A stretch of 64,000 nt of DNA from Halanaerobium saccharolyticum subsp. saccharolyticum DSM 6643. Lineage in GTDB: Bacteria > Bacillota > Halanaerobiia > Halanaerobiales > Halanaerobiaceae. The stretch is taken from assembly GCF_000350165.1 (NCBI RefSeq), contig NZ_CAUI01000023.1, forward strand, positions 124,001 through 188,000, given 5' to 3'. The translations under genes were made by a program, and so were the position numbers. Below are positions 1-8,961 of this stretch, piece by piece. The notes beneath the pieces were generated by a model. That model did no database searches. It worked only from the letters and a program-made list of their open reading frames with translations, and was not told the DNA's origin. Within the stretch, counting starts at the first letter, position 1. Every line of letters begins with the position of its first letter.

Positions 1-617
<617 letters not shown>

Positions 618-677
618 TTAAAAATTAATTTACTTAACAAAAATTTAAAAAAAGAAAGTTTCTATAAACTGCTGATT

Positions 678-1727
678 TTAGTTTGCCAGCCTGTTTTCGG
701 CCTCACCTCCCTTAAGAGAGATAATTTTTCGGGCAGTAATTTCATCAGTAATTAAAATATCCTGGTATTTTGAAGAAACTGCAGAAATTATAGCTTCTGC
801 CTTATTTTCTCCACCTGCAACAACAATTACTTTACTAATTGCCTGCAGATCATTCAGGTTTAAACCAACACTTGTTGTAGAGTAGATTATTTCACCTTCA
901 GAATTAAAGTAAAAACCAAAAGCTTCTCCGACAGCACCTGCCTTGAGAAGATCTTTGATTTCATTTTCCTTCATTCCTCTACGGGCTGCCATATCAGCAG
1001 CAGTACCCACTCCATGAATTAAAATGTTAGCTTGTTTTAAAATCTCTAAAGTTCTTTTGATAGTTGGTTCTTTAGTTACATGATAAATATTTTCTTCAGC
1101 CATATTGTCAGGAATATGAAGCAGATGATAGCTACCACCAAGTTTTTTTGCAATTTCAGCTGCAATAGTATTAGCTTGTATCTCAACATCTTCGCTTAAT
1201 CCGCCTCGACCGGGAACTACAGTTACATCTTTAGGCTCAGTGCTGTATGTCATCTCAGAAGCTACTTCAGCTAGTGTTGTCCCACCAGTTACTGCAAGTA
1301 TATCTCCATTTCTAATTTCTCTCTGTAAAAGTTGTGATGCCATACGTCCAATTTCGGCTTTTAAATCTCCACTTGGAACAGCTCCGTTAACCAAGTTAAC
1401 TGTTTCTATCCCCAATATTTTTTCTAATCTGTTTTCTAAATAACTGATATCTCTCAGCTCTTTAATGTACTCATCTACTTCCATCAGAAAATCTTCTCCA
1501 ATTCTTGTTATTCGAGTACCTGCTGGGCTAATAGTTATTAAAGCTTTTTTTTCAAAAAATTCTAAATCATTGCGGATTGTTCTTTCACTCAAACCAAGTA
1601 TTTTAGCTAAAGCTCTTCTTCCAATTGGCTGATTATAATAAATACCACGTAAAATGTTATATCTTTGTTGAGCAGTTTTTACAATTTCTGGTACAATTTT
1701 TTGCTGAATTTTAAACAATTTATTCAT
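678..1727 (-). CDS. cggR: Central glycolytic genes regulator CggR (SorC family)
   Basis: Transcriptional repressor of the lower glycolytic genes, 349 aa. An N-terminal helix-turn-helix (about residues 25-50, containing ALAKILGLSERTIRND) is followed by the sugar-phosphate-binding SorC domain (about 95-345). The frame stays open further upstream, but I place the start at ATG 1727: it has a good AGGTTAA-type site (TCGGAGG about 7 bases upstream), gives an N-terminus resembling Bacillus CggR (MNKLFKIQQKIVPEI), and the longer start at 1850 would fall inside the -10 box of the promoter. It is upstream of gap. Two operator-like direct repeats lie between the promoter and this start, indicating autorepression relieved by fructose-1,6-bisphosphate, as known for the family. 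Confidence 0.95.
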   Translation of the reverse strand: MNKLFKIQQKIVPEIVKTAQQRYNILRGIYYNQPIGRRALAKILGLSERTIRNDLEFFEKKALITISPAGTRITRIGEDFLMEVDEYIKELRDISYLENRLEKILGIETVNLVNGAVPSGDLKAEIGRMASQLLQREIRNGDILAVTGGTTLAEVASEMTYSTEPKDVTVVPGRGGLSEDVEIQANTIAAEIAKKLGGSYHLLHIPDNMAEENIYHVTKEPTIKRTLEILKQANILIHGVGTAADMAARRGMKENEIKDLLKAGAVGEAFGFYFNSEGEIIYSTTSVGLNLNDLQAISKVIVVAGGENKAEAIISAVSSKYQDILITDEITARKIISLKGGEAENRLAN

Positions 1728-1743
1728 GTTTAACCTCCGAGCT

Positions 1744-1777
1744 GGAACGTTTTTGTCCAAATGGAACATAATTGTCC
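1744..1777 (-). promoter_or_regulatory. Putative CggR operator (two direct repeats)
   Basis: Two near-identical 15-base boxes, GGACAAAAACGTTCC (1744-1758) and GGACAATTATGTTCC (1763-1777) when read on the minus strand, are spaced 19 bp start to start, about two helical turns. They lie downstream of the promoter at 1849-1876 and just before cggR. Bacillus CggR binds tandem GGGAC-N6-TGTC boxes at this place, so autorepression is the natural reading. Assignment by position and resemblance only. Confidence 0.7.
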
Positions 1778-1848
1778 CGGGACAGCAAAAAACAAAGCTG
1801 ATATTTAAATCAGCAGCAAGCTTATATTTATTTTTAACTTCCATATAC

Positions 1849-1876
1849 ATTATATCATCTTTTAAGATTAATTCAA
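1849..1876 (-). promoter_or_regulatory. Promoter of cggR-gap
   Basis: Minus-strand TTGAAT (1871-1876), 16-bp spacer, TATAAT (1849-1854). It overlaps the last codon and stop of whiA, so the cggR-gap unit can be transcribed independently of the upstream operon. The start of transcription would be near 1842, leaving a leader of about 115 bases that contains the CggR operator repeats. Confidence 0.65.
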
Positions 1877-2796
1877 GTTAAATTTTGAGCAATTTTTTTA
1901 ATCCTCCGCAAACGATGATTAACACCCGATTTACTAAGATCAATAATTTCTCCTAATTCTTTCAATGAAGCATATGGGTTTTCTCTTCTAAGCTCTGCTA
2001 TTTCCTTAAGTCCAGGGCTTAAAGAATCGAGTCCATTTTCTCTTTCAATAATATCTATATATTCAAGTTGATCCATCGCAGCAGAAACTGATTTTTCTAG
2101 ATTTGCAGTTTCAAAATTAACTCTGCGATTAACATTGTTTTTTAGTTCTTTAACTATATGATCATTTTCCATTTTTAACATTGCTTGATGGGCTCCGATA
2201 ATATTTAAGACTTTAACAACGTCAGCATAACTCTTAAAATAAATCACATTATAACCTTTGTGTTCAGTTCTATGTGCTTTTAAATCAAACTTCTCCAATA
2301 ATATTTCTAAATCTTCAGCCAAGCTCGCTCTCTCACAGCGAAACTCTAAGTGATATTCACTCTGAGGACTATTAACTGAACCCCCACCTAAAAAAATACC
2401 TCTCAAATATGCTTGGGCCAGCTTGCGTGAATTTAAATACTCATCTTTAATATGAAAAACAAGATTATTTTTAGGAGTTAAAAATCCCAATTCTAATAAA
2501 AATTCACGAACCCCTGGTTGTGGTGTCACAATTATATCATAATTGTAACTTAAGTTGAATTTCCTATCCTGTCTAACTCTAATCTCTATACTAAAACCAA
2601 AACGTTCTTTAATTAGTGAATAAATTCTTCTGGCTAGATTCCCATGATAAAGAGTAACTTTTACAGCCAAATGTTTATTTGAAATTTGAATTGAACCATC
2701 TATCCTTATCAAGGCAGATAACTCAGATAGCTGCTCTGAGTAATTATATTTATCTTTATGGGTTAATTCTTCTTTAACTTTATCTGTAAAAGACAT
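1873..2796 (-). CDS. whiA: DNA-binding protein WhiA
   Basis: Conserved Gram-positive regulator or cell-division-linked protein, 307 aa. The N-terminal two-thirds is the LAGLIDADG-homing-endonuclease-like fold, with the degenerate motif YLRGIFLGGGSVNSP near residues 130-145. The C-terminal part (about 225-300) is a helix-turn-helix domain including LKELGEIIDLSKSGVNHRL. The ATG at 2796 is preceded by AGGAGGGT. It follows rapZ and yvcK, the order found throughout Firmicutes. The usual downstream crh/HPr gene is missing; cggR comes instead. The catalytic residues of true homing endonucleases are not expected in this family. Its exact biochemical role is not established even in model species. Confidence 0.95.
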   Translation of the reverse strand: MSFTDKVKEELTHKDKYNYSEQLSELSALIRIDGSIQISNKHLAVKVTLYHGNLARRIYSLIKERFGFSIEIRVRQDRKFNLSYNYDIIVTPQPGVREFLLELGFLTPKNNLVFHIKDEYLNSRKLAQAYLRGIFLGGGSVNSPQSEYHLEFRCERASLAEDLEILLEKFDLKAHRTEHKGYNVIYFKSYADVVKVLNIIGAHQAMLKMENDHIVKELKNNVNRRVNFETANLEKSVSAAMDQLEYIDIIERENGLDSLSPGLKEIAELRRENPYASLKELGEIIDLSKSGVNHRLRRIKKIAQNLT

Positions 2797-2901
2797 TTAT
2801 TGACCCTCCTCGGGACAAGCCACTAGCTTTGCTAGTAGAATTTAACATCTATCATCTTTAAGCATCTTCTTGACCTGCTTAAAAAATAAACTTATTTCTT
2901 G

Positions 2902-4182
2902 TTAATTATATTTTTTATTTAACTTATAAATTAATTTAGCTAATTCTTCCGGATCATGACGCAAATAACTGTTCTTTTTTAATAAATCTTCTTCAACAAT
3001 CTCAACCCCTAGTTCTTTAAGACGTTGATGATCTATTTCAACTGGATAAGCGCCCTCAGCTTCATATTTTTGACGAAGTTCTTTTGTTCCCTGCTGATTA
3101 TTTACAATTATATAATCAAAAACACCTTTACCACAATGATCAATTATCGCTTTAGCATGATCAGCTGCAGTATAATTGTCAGTTTCACCTGGCTGAGTCA
3201 TAACATTACAGACATACAATTTTAAAGCATTACTTCTTTTGATTTCGTCAGCAATACCTTTTACTAATAAGTTTGGTAAAATACTAGTATAAAGACTACC
3301 AGGACCTATAATAATTACATCAGATTTATGAATAGACCTTTTAACTTCAGGGGTTGTACTTGCATTTTCTGGATACAAAAAAACTTTATTAATTTCTTTA
3401 TCATATACAGGAATAGCTGATTCACCCATTCTTTTCTCTTGATCATGATAGACAGCACCCAATTTAACATCTTCATTTGTGGCAGGTAAAACCTTACCTC
3501 TAATTGCTAAAACCTTACTGGATGCTCTTACAGCTTCTTCAAAATCACCCAAAACTTCAGTCATTGCAGCAATATACAAATTACCAAAACTATGTCCCTC
3601 TAATCCACCTTCAGATTCAAAACGATGCTGAAATAATTTTTCCATTAATGGTTCTCTATCAGCTAAAGCTACCAGACAATTCCTGATATCACCAGGCGGC
3701 AAAATTCCCATTTCATCTCTTAATCTACCAGAACTACCGCCATCATCTGCTACCGTGACCACTGCTGTCAGATTATCACTATTTTTTTTAAGGCCACGCA
3801 AAAGATTTGAAAGGCCAGTTCCACCTCCAAAGGCAACAATCTCCGGTCCTTTATTTGATCTTCTTTTTTCATATAATAAATCTAAAATTTCTCCATGGGG
3901 AGTAATATGAGTATTTAGTTCTGCTACAATTTTTACAAGTGAATAATATGTTAAAATAATCCCACTTAATATCATAAATAAAGCTGTTACTTTTAATATA
4001 AAATCAGAATGTTCTCCAAAAAAGTTATTTAAAATTGAAAGCAATTCATTTGTTACATAAATACTAAGATCAAAGCCAAATAAAGGAGTTATTCCTACAC
4101 TAATTAATATAAATGAAAATATTATAACTAAAAACCACCGTTTAACTCCTAAGCCCGGGAAAAACCATTTTGGCAGATTCAT
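2902..4182 (-). CDS. yvcK: YvcK/CofD-like gluconeogenesis factor with membrane anchor
   Basis: Member of the YvcK family, which binds UDP-sugars and is needed for gluconeogenic growth and cell-envelope homeostasis in Bacillus. I start at ATG 4182 (426 aa), with AGAGGAAGTG upstream, rather than at the in-frame TTG at 4206, which overlaps rapZ. An N-terminal extension has two membrane helices (about residues 17-36 and 61-83) before the CofD-like Rossmann domain beginning at VAFGGGTG (about 116-123); VTVADDGGSSGR follows. Bacillus YvcK lacks such an anchor, so this form should sit at the inner membrane. It starts 13 bp after rapZ stops and is followed by whiA. Confidence 0.93.
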   Translation of the reverse strand: MNLPKWFFPGLGVKRWFLVIIFSFILISVGITPLFGFDLSIYVTNELLSILNNFFGEHSDFILKVTALFMILSGIILTYYSLVKIVAELNTHITPHGEILDLLYEKRRSNKGPEIVAFGGGTGLSNLLRGLKKNSDNLTAVVTVADDGGSSGRLRDEMGILPPGDIRNCLVALADREPLMEKLFQHRFESEGGLEGHSFGNLYIAAMTEVLGDFEEAVRASSKVLAIRGKVLPATNEDVKLGAVYHDQEKRMGESAIPVYDKEINKVFLYPENASTTPEVKRSIHKSDVIIIGPGSLYTSILPNLLVKGIADEIKRSNALKLYVCNVMTQPGETDNYTAADHAKAIIDHCGKGVFDYIIVNNQQGTKELRQKYEAEGAYPVEIDHQRLKELGVEIVEEDLLKKNSYLRHDPEELAKLIYKLNKKYN

Positions 4183-4195
4183 AATTACACTTCCT

Positions 4196-5044
4196 CTACT
4201 TTTCAATATCCCTGTGTTCTAAATTAATATTAAAATCCTGTTCTGCTAAAAATTCGGCTAATTTAATCACTGTAGTAACAGAGCGATGCTTACCCCCGGT
4301 ACATCCTATAGCAATAGAAAGGTGACTTTTCCCCTCTTTTTTATACTCTGGCAATAAAAAGTTGATTAAATCAAAAAATTTATTATAAAATTTATCAGTT
4401 AAAGGCCATTTCAAAACATAATCTCTTACTTCTTGATCATTCCCTGTCTTTTTTCTTAAAGACTCTACATAATAGGGATTAGGTAAAAATCTAACATCCA
4501 TTACTAAATCTGCATCTCTTGGAATACCATATTTAAAGCCAAATGAGATTAAACTAAGGTGAAGTAAATCTTTATCTTTTCCACTTAAAAATAATTGATT
4601 TAATTCTTCCTTCAATTTAGAAATTTCTAACTCACCCGTATCAATTATTCTAGTTGCTCTTCCTCTTAACTCTTCCAAAAGAGTTCGTTCTCTTTCAATA
4701 GCATCCAAAATCCTACCTTCTTCATCTAGTGGATGACGTCTTCTACTCTCTTTATATCTTCTAATTAAAACATCATCTGAGGCTTCAAGAAATAATATAT
4801 CATAGTCCAAATTCATATTTTCTATTCTTTCTAATTCTTTAAATAATTCATTAAAAAATTCTCTTCCGCGTATATCACTAACAAGAGCAATTTTTTCCAA
4901 GTCTGACTGCAGACATAGTTCTGCAAATTTTGAAATCAAAGCGGGAGGTAAATTGTCAACACAAAAGAAACCCATGTCTTCAAAATAATTTAGGGCAAGA
5001 GACTTTCCTGCTCCTGACATGCCAGTTATAAGTAAAAATTCCAT
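4196..5044 (-). CDS. rapZ: RapZ/YvcJ nucleotide-binding protein
   Basis: P-loop protein of the RapZ (YvcJ) family, 282 aa; in E. coli RapZ is an RNase adaptor sensing glucosamine-6-phosphate, and in Bacillus YvcJ is a nucleotide-hydrolysing protein linked to competence. A Walker A motif GMSGAGKS occurs at residues 8-15. The C-terminal domain carries IAIGCTGGKHRSV, the hallmark of the family. It is the first of the rapZ-yvcK-whiA trio and lies 45 bp behind the phytoene-synthase-like gene. Family assignment is firm; whether it acts on RNA in this organism cannot be told from sequence. Confidence 0.95.
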   Translation of the reverse strand: MEFLLITGMSGAGKSLALNYFEDMGFFCVDNLPPALISKFAELCLQSDLEKIALVSDIRGREFFNELFKELERIENMNLDYDILFLEASDDVLIRRYKESRRRHPLDEEGRILDAIERERTLLEELRGRATRIIDTGELEISKLKEELNQLFLSGKDKDLLHLSLISFGFKYGIPRDADLVMDVRFLPNPYYVESLRKKTGNDQEVRDYVLKWPLTDKFYNKFFDLINFLLPEYKKEGKSHLSIAIGCTGGKHRSVTTVIKLAEFLAEQDFNINLEHRDIEK

Positions 5045-5089
5045 CTGAATATTATTCCCCTTCCGGATATTTATTTTTGAAATATGTTT

Positions 5090-6049
5090 CTATCTGCAGT
5101 AATCTAAAAATTTTTTTTCTGGTGATCTCATAATATCTAAAAATTTAAGCTTAGAAACTTTAACAGCCTTATTACCATAAAAAACATCAGGATTATCTTC
5201 TAATTTATCAATTGTTGCCAAACCCAAAGCATTATTGACAGCAAAAAACTTTTTATATCCTTTTAATTCAGCTGGTAAAGCATTATAATATTTTTCCAGA
5301 GCAGGAATATGACTTTTTAAATCAGTAAGCATTTTTGATAAAGCATCTATAGCTTTCTTCTCATTTTTAGGATCAGCTAATTTTTTTTCATTAATGCCCA
5401 AATCTTTTAAAGGCCAATAATGTTTATCTCTGTTTTTTAAGTCTTCTCTGATATCCCTAATCAAATTTACTTTTTGCAAAAACAAGCCAGCCTGATTAAA
5501 ATTATCTAATAATATTCTCGTATTTTCCTGGTTAATATCGAATTTATAGATAATAGTTTCTGTTAAAAAACCGCCAACAGTTCCAGCTACATAATAACAG
5601 TACTCATCAAGATCTGCAAAAGTTTCGACCTTTTTTGTTAAATATTTTTGCATTCCCTGGTTCATTTCTTGAAGCCATTTATGAGAAATTTCTTGTATTT
5701 TAAAATCAAAATCCTGGTAACACTGATAAATTAGATCAATATTTTCAGTCAATTTTTTTAAAGAATGATCATCTATTAATTTAGATTTTCTTTCTATAAT
5801 CTCAAAATCAGAACTGCGATCATATTCTTCTGTAGAAAATATTCTGCTGACTCGATCCATCATGTCCTTTTGCAGTTTTAAATTTGGAGGATGAATTTCA
5901 TCTTCAAAATTATCTAATATCCTATCTTGAAGATAAACTAAAAGAACTTCATCTTTAATTTCTTCATCCAACATTGGAATTGTTAATGCAAAACTTCTAG
6001 AAACTTTGCCTAAAATATCTTTAGCAAATTTCATTGGTTCTGCTTTCAT
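5090..6049 (-). CDS. Squalene/phytoene synthase family protein
   Basis: Head-to-head prenyl synthase family, 319 aa. Both Asp-rich regions expected to bind diphosphate through Mg are visible: DRILDNFEDE near residues 42-51 and NLIRDIREDLKNRDKHYWP near 195-213. The N-terminal KVSRSFALTIPML is also typical. The ATG at 6049 has GAGGTG upstream. The natural product is unknown; the family makes squalene, phytoene or dehydrosqualene. No other isoprenoid gene is nearby, and it lies between a secreted glucodextranase-C-like gene and rapZ in a long same-strand series. A role in a hopanoid-, carotenoid- or squalene-like membrane lipid is a guess. Confidence 0.85.
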   Translation of the reverse strand: MKAEPMKFAKDILGKVSRSFALTIPMLDEEIKDEVLLVYLQDRILDNFEDEIHPPNLKLQKDMMDRVSRIFSTEEYDRSSDFEIIERKSKLIDDHSLKKLTENIDLIYQCYQDFDFKIQEISHKWLQEMNQGMQKYLTKKVETFADLDEYCYYVAGTVGGFLTETIIYKFDINQENTRILLDNFNQAGLFLQKVNLIRDIREDLKNRDKHYWPLKDLGINEKKLADPKNEKKAIDALSKMLTDLKSHIPALEKYYNALPAELKGYKKFFAVNNALGLATIDKLEDNPDVFYGNKAVKVSKLKFLDIMRSPEKKFLDYCR

Positions 6050-6075
6050 TTTTTCACCTCATCTAAAATACAGAT

Positions 6076-7014
6076 TTATTTCTTGTACTTGAACTTAAAA
6101 ATAATAAAGATTAAAATAATTATGTAAAACAATAAGATAGATAAAGAAACTTTATTTACTGGCATTAAATAGTCTATCAGTGTTGAATCTCCCTCTTTCT
6201 TTTCGAAATCAATTTCTAAATAAGGTACCTTTGGTAATTCTCCAGACAATATTTCTTTTTGACTTTTACCACCTGGTACTAATATGTCAAGTACTCTAGG
6301 ATTTTTTGAATCTGAAATATTTGTTTCCGAATAGATCTGCCAGTAGCTTTTATTGTTAGATAATGAACGAAAATGGTCATAACCAAAGGGGTCAAAACTA
6401 CCTATTAAAACAACAATTTTACTGTTTTGAACTAGATTTATTTCACTTTTAGAAATTCTGAGAAAAATATAATTATCTTTTCTACTTAAATTAATATTTT
6501 CTGATGAATTCGGTTCTCTAAGTGATAAATCGTTAATATCTAATATGTTCTCTTTCCGGCTATCCGGATTAAACAATTTTACCCACCAACCACTAATTTT
6601 TAAAAATTTGTTCCAATGAAAATCTTCTTCAAAACTTATATTAGCTCCACTATGAAAAAGTTTATTGCTTCCACCAGCTTGATTATCAATGTAAACTTCA
6701 ATCAAAGGTAAAGAAAATCCATATTTTGCTCCCCAGGGATCAGTTAAGTTTGAAAAAGAAAACCTGTACTTATATTCCTCTTCATTTTCAAAAATTGTTA
6801 AAGATTTTAAATCAAATAAATTAGATCTATTTTTAAAAATATGGTTTTGAGGATAATAATAATCACCTGGACCATAATCATCTCCAACACCGTCAAGATG
6901 ATTAAATATAACTTTATAATCCTCTGCATTTACAACTGATGCTAGAAGAAAAAAACAAATAATAAAAAACATAATTAATTTCAATTTTTTATTTTTTATA
7001 TTTTTAAAAGCCAT
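6076..7014 (-). CDS. Membrane-anchored glucodextranase C-terminal-domain-like protein
   Basis: 312 aa with an N-terminal signal peptide (hydrophobic core ending near VVNA, residue 30) and a C-terminal membrane helix (about 288-308, LSILLFYIIILIFIIF followed by FKYKK), so the body faces outward. The body resembles the C-terminal carbohydrate-surface-binding module of glucodextranase: DGVGDDYGPGDYYYP near residues 40-54, DPWGAKYGFSLPLIEVYID near 92-110, and GSFDPFGYDHFR near 206-217. No glycoside-hydrolase catalytic domain is present. Similar domains occur in archaeal and Thermotogales sugar-uptake proteins. It probably binds an alpha-glucan at the cell surface, which would fit the glucokinase two genes upstream. 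The function is inferred from the fold only. Confidence 0.7.
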   Translation of the reverse strand: MAFKNIKNKKLKLIMFFIICFFLLASVVNAEDYKVIFNHLDGVGDDYGPGDYYYPQNHIFKNRSNLFDLKSLTIFENEEEYKYRFSFSNLTDPWGAKYGFSLPLIEVYIDNQAGGSNKLFHSGANISFEEDFHWNKFLKISGWWVKLFNPDSRKENILDINDLSLREPNSSENINLSRKDNYIFLRISKSEINLVQNSKIVVLIGSFDPFGYDHFRSLSNNKSYWQIYSETNISDSKNPRVLDILVPGGKSQKEILSGELPKVPYLEIDFEKKEGDSTLIDYLMPVNKVSLSILLFYIIILIFIIFKFKYKK

Positions 7015-7042
7015 TTTTGCACCTCTACTATAAATACAGAGT

Positions 7043-7960
7043 TTATTTTTTCATAATATTTTCAGTAAAATCAACAGCTGCATTATATCCCATAGTTTTC
7101 ATTCTATAATTCATAGCAGCCACTTCTAAAACTAAAGCTAAATTTCTACCCGGTTTAACCGGAATAATAATCTCATCAATTTTCAAATCCATTATTTCAG
7201 TTTTACGGCTGTCAATACCAAGTCTTTCATATTCTTCTCCTTCTTTCCATCTTTCTAATTTAATAGCAAGATTAATTGGAGAATCATGTTTAACCGCACC
7301 AGCGCCGAATAATGTTTTTACATTTATTATTCCAATCCCTCGCATCTCTAAAAAATAACGCGAGTTATTCGGAGCAGAACCACTTAAATGCAGTTCACCA
7401 ACTTTTTTAATTTCTATTATATCATCAGCAACAAGTCTATGCCCTCTTTTTACCAGCTCTATAGCTGTTTCGCTTTTCCCGATTCCACTTTGGCCTTTGA
7501 TCAAAACGCCTATACCATAGATATCAACAAGAACTCCGTGAATCACCTTTATTGGGGCCAACTTTTCTTCTAAATAATTCAAAAGCATACTGCTAAATCT
7601 AGTTGTTGAAATTGTGGTTGAAAAAATTGGGATTCCATTTTTATTTGCTTTTTCTATTAAATAATTAGGTATCTCCTCACCTCTAGCAACTATTACACAG
7701 ACAGGATTATAGCTAACATATTCATCAATTCTTTCTTTTAAAATTGCTTCATCTAATCCTTTTAAAAAAGAAATCTCTGTTCTACCAATCAAATTTACTC
7801 TTTCTGGTGCAAAATGCTTCCAGAAACCTGCTAATTCTATTCCTGGTCTTTTTATATCACTTACTTTAATCTCTCTTTTTATTCCTGAGCGACCAGCTTT
7901 TATCTCTAAATCAAAACGATTGAATATATCAAGAACTAATAGTTTATCTTTATCATTCAT
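7043..7960 (-). CDS. hprK: HPr kinase/phosphorylase
   Basis: Bifunctional enzyme that phosphorylates and dephosphorylates Ser46 of HPr or Crh and so controls CcpA-dependent catabolite repression. 305 aa, the usual length. The Walker A motif GQSGIGKSE lies at about residues 153-161 and the signature LEMRGIGIINVKTLFG near 204-219. It overlaps the last 8 bases of the glucokinase gene, indicating translational coupling. No HPr, Crh or PTS gene lies in the window, so the substrate protein must be encoded elsewhere or the protein has another partner. Confidence 0.96.
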   Translation of the reverse strand: MNDKDKLLVLDIFNRFDLEIKAGRSGIKREIKVSDIKRPGIELAGFWKHFAPERVNLIGRTEISFLKGLDEAILKERIDEYVSYNPVCVIVARGEEIPNYLIEKANKNGIPIFSTTISTTRFSSMLLNYLEEKLAPIKVIHGVLVDIYGIGVLIKGQSGIGKSETAIELVKRGHRLVADDIIEIKKVGELHLSGSAPNNSRYFLEMRGIGIINVKTLFGAGAVKHDSPINLAIKLERWKEGEEYERLGIDSRKTEIMDLKIDEIIIPVKPGRNLALVLEVAAMNYRMKTMGYNAAVDFTENIMKK

Positions 7961-8927
7961 TTTTTATCAACCTATCCTCCATAGCTACAGCTATAGCTCC
8001 CATCAAACCAATATCAGATCCTAATTCAGCTTCTTTTACTGTTACAATTTCTAAAGGACCTGGTAGTGCAATATCTTTCATTGTTTTTAATGCCTGATCT
8101 AAAAAAAGATCAGAAGCTTTCATTACTCCGCCACCTAAAATTATCATTTCAGTGTTAAAAATATTCACAACGTTACCTAATCCAATCCCTAAATAATATC
8201 CGGCTTTTTCAAAAATATCTATAGCAATTTGATCACCCTGATAAGCCGCTTGAGCACAAATGACAGCATCAATATCTTCTATTATATTATCCGCTAGATC
8301 AAGCATTTTTTTGCTTTTTCCAGCTGCAGCAGCTTCTCTAGCTCTTTTTCCTATAGAAGTACCAGAAGAAAAAGATTCTAAACAACCATGATTTCCACAG
8401 CCACAGAGTGGTCCATCTGGATCAATTACAGTATGGCCAATCTCACAAGCATTATCATTGACACCACTAAATAATTCCTTATTAATAATGGCTCCACCAC
8501 CGATACCAGTAGAAATAGTCAAATAAACCATATTATCTACCTTTTTACCTGCCCCAAACCATTTTTCTCCAAGAGCCGCAGCATTTGCATCATTTTTCAA
8601 CAAAGTATTAATTCCTAAAGCAGTCTCCATCTTTTTAACTAGCTGCACATTTTTCCAGGGCAAATTAGAATTTTCGATTATAATTCCTTTTTTAGCATCA
8701 AGTGGGCCTGGACTACCAATCCCTAGAGTTCTTACTTGTTCTTTGCTGACTCCAGCTTTGTTAAGCACTTCTTCTATAGTTTCAATCATATTTTCAATTA
8801 TTTTATCTTCACCAAGTTCAGCTTCTGTTTCTTTTCTTGATCTTGTTATAATATTTCCTTGAGCATCAGCAAGACCAGCCAGAATTTTTGTCCCTCCTAA
8901 ATCCAGACCTAAATAATATTCTTTCAT
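7953..8927 (-). CDS. glcK: ROK-family glucokinase
   Basis: ATP-dependent glucose kinase of the ROK family, 324 aa. It shows the N-terminal phosphate-binding motif LGLDLGGTKI (residues 6-15), the catalytic Asp in NDANAAALGE (about 113-122), and the zinc-binding cluster CGCGNHGCLE (about 175-184). The ATG at 8927 follows GAGGAGAAT. It overlaps hprK and lies 34 bp behind the membrane protein gene, forming a continuous operon. Other ROK kinases act on fructose or N-acetyl sugars; the glycolytic neighbourhood favours glucose. Confidence 0.9.
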   Translation of the reverse strand: MKEYYLGLDLGGTKILAGLADAQGNIITRSRKETEAELGEDKIIENMIETIEEVLNKAGVSKEQVRTLGIGSPGPLDAKKGIIIENSNLPWKNVQLVKKMETALGINTLLKNDANAAALGEKWFGAGKKVDNMVYLTISTGIGGGAIINKELFSGVNDNACEIGHTVIDPDGPLCGCGNHGCLESFSSGTSIGKRAREAAAAGKSKKMLDLADNIIEDIDAVICAQAAYQGDQIAIDIFEKAGYYLGIGLGNVVNIFNTEMIILGGGVMKASDLFLDQALKTMKDIALPGPLEIVTVKEAELGSDIGLMGAIAVAMEDRLIKNE

Positions 8928-8961
8928 TAAATTATTCTCCTCTCAAATAACTTTGTTTAAT

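Noticed and set aside
1728-1850. N-terminal extension of CggR by about 41 residues from an upstream ATG
   Set aside because: That ATG overlaps the -10 box of the promoter and the extension would translate the operator repeats; the ATG at 1727 has a proper ribosome site and a family-like N-terminus.
2820-2835. Hairpin ACTAGC-TTT-GCTAGT before whiA
   Set aside because: Six base pairs only and no T-run; too weak to call a terminator or regulatory element.
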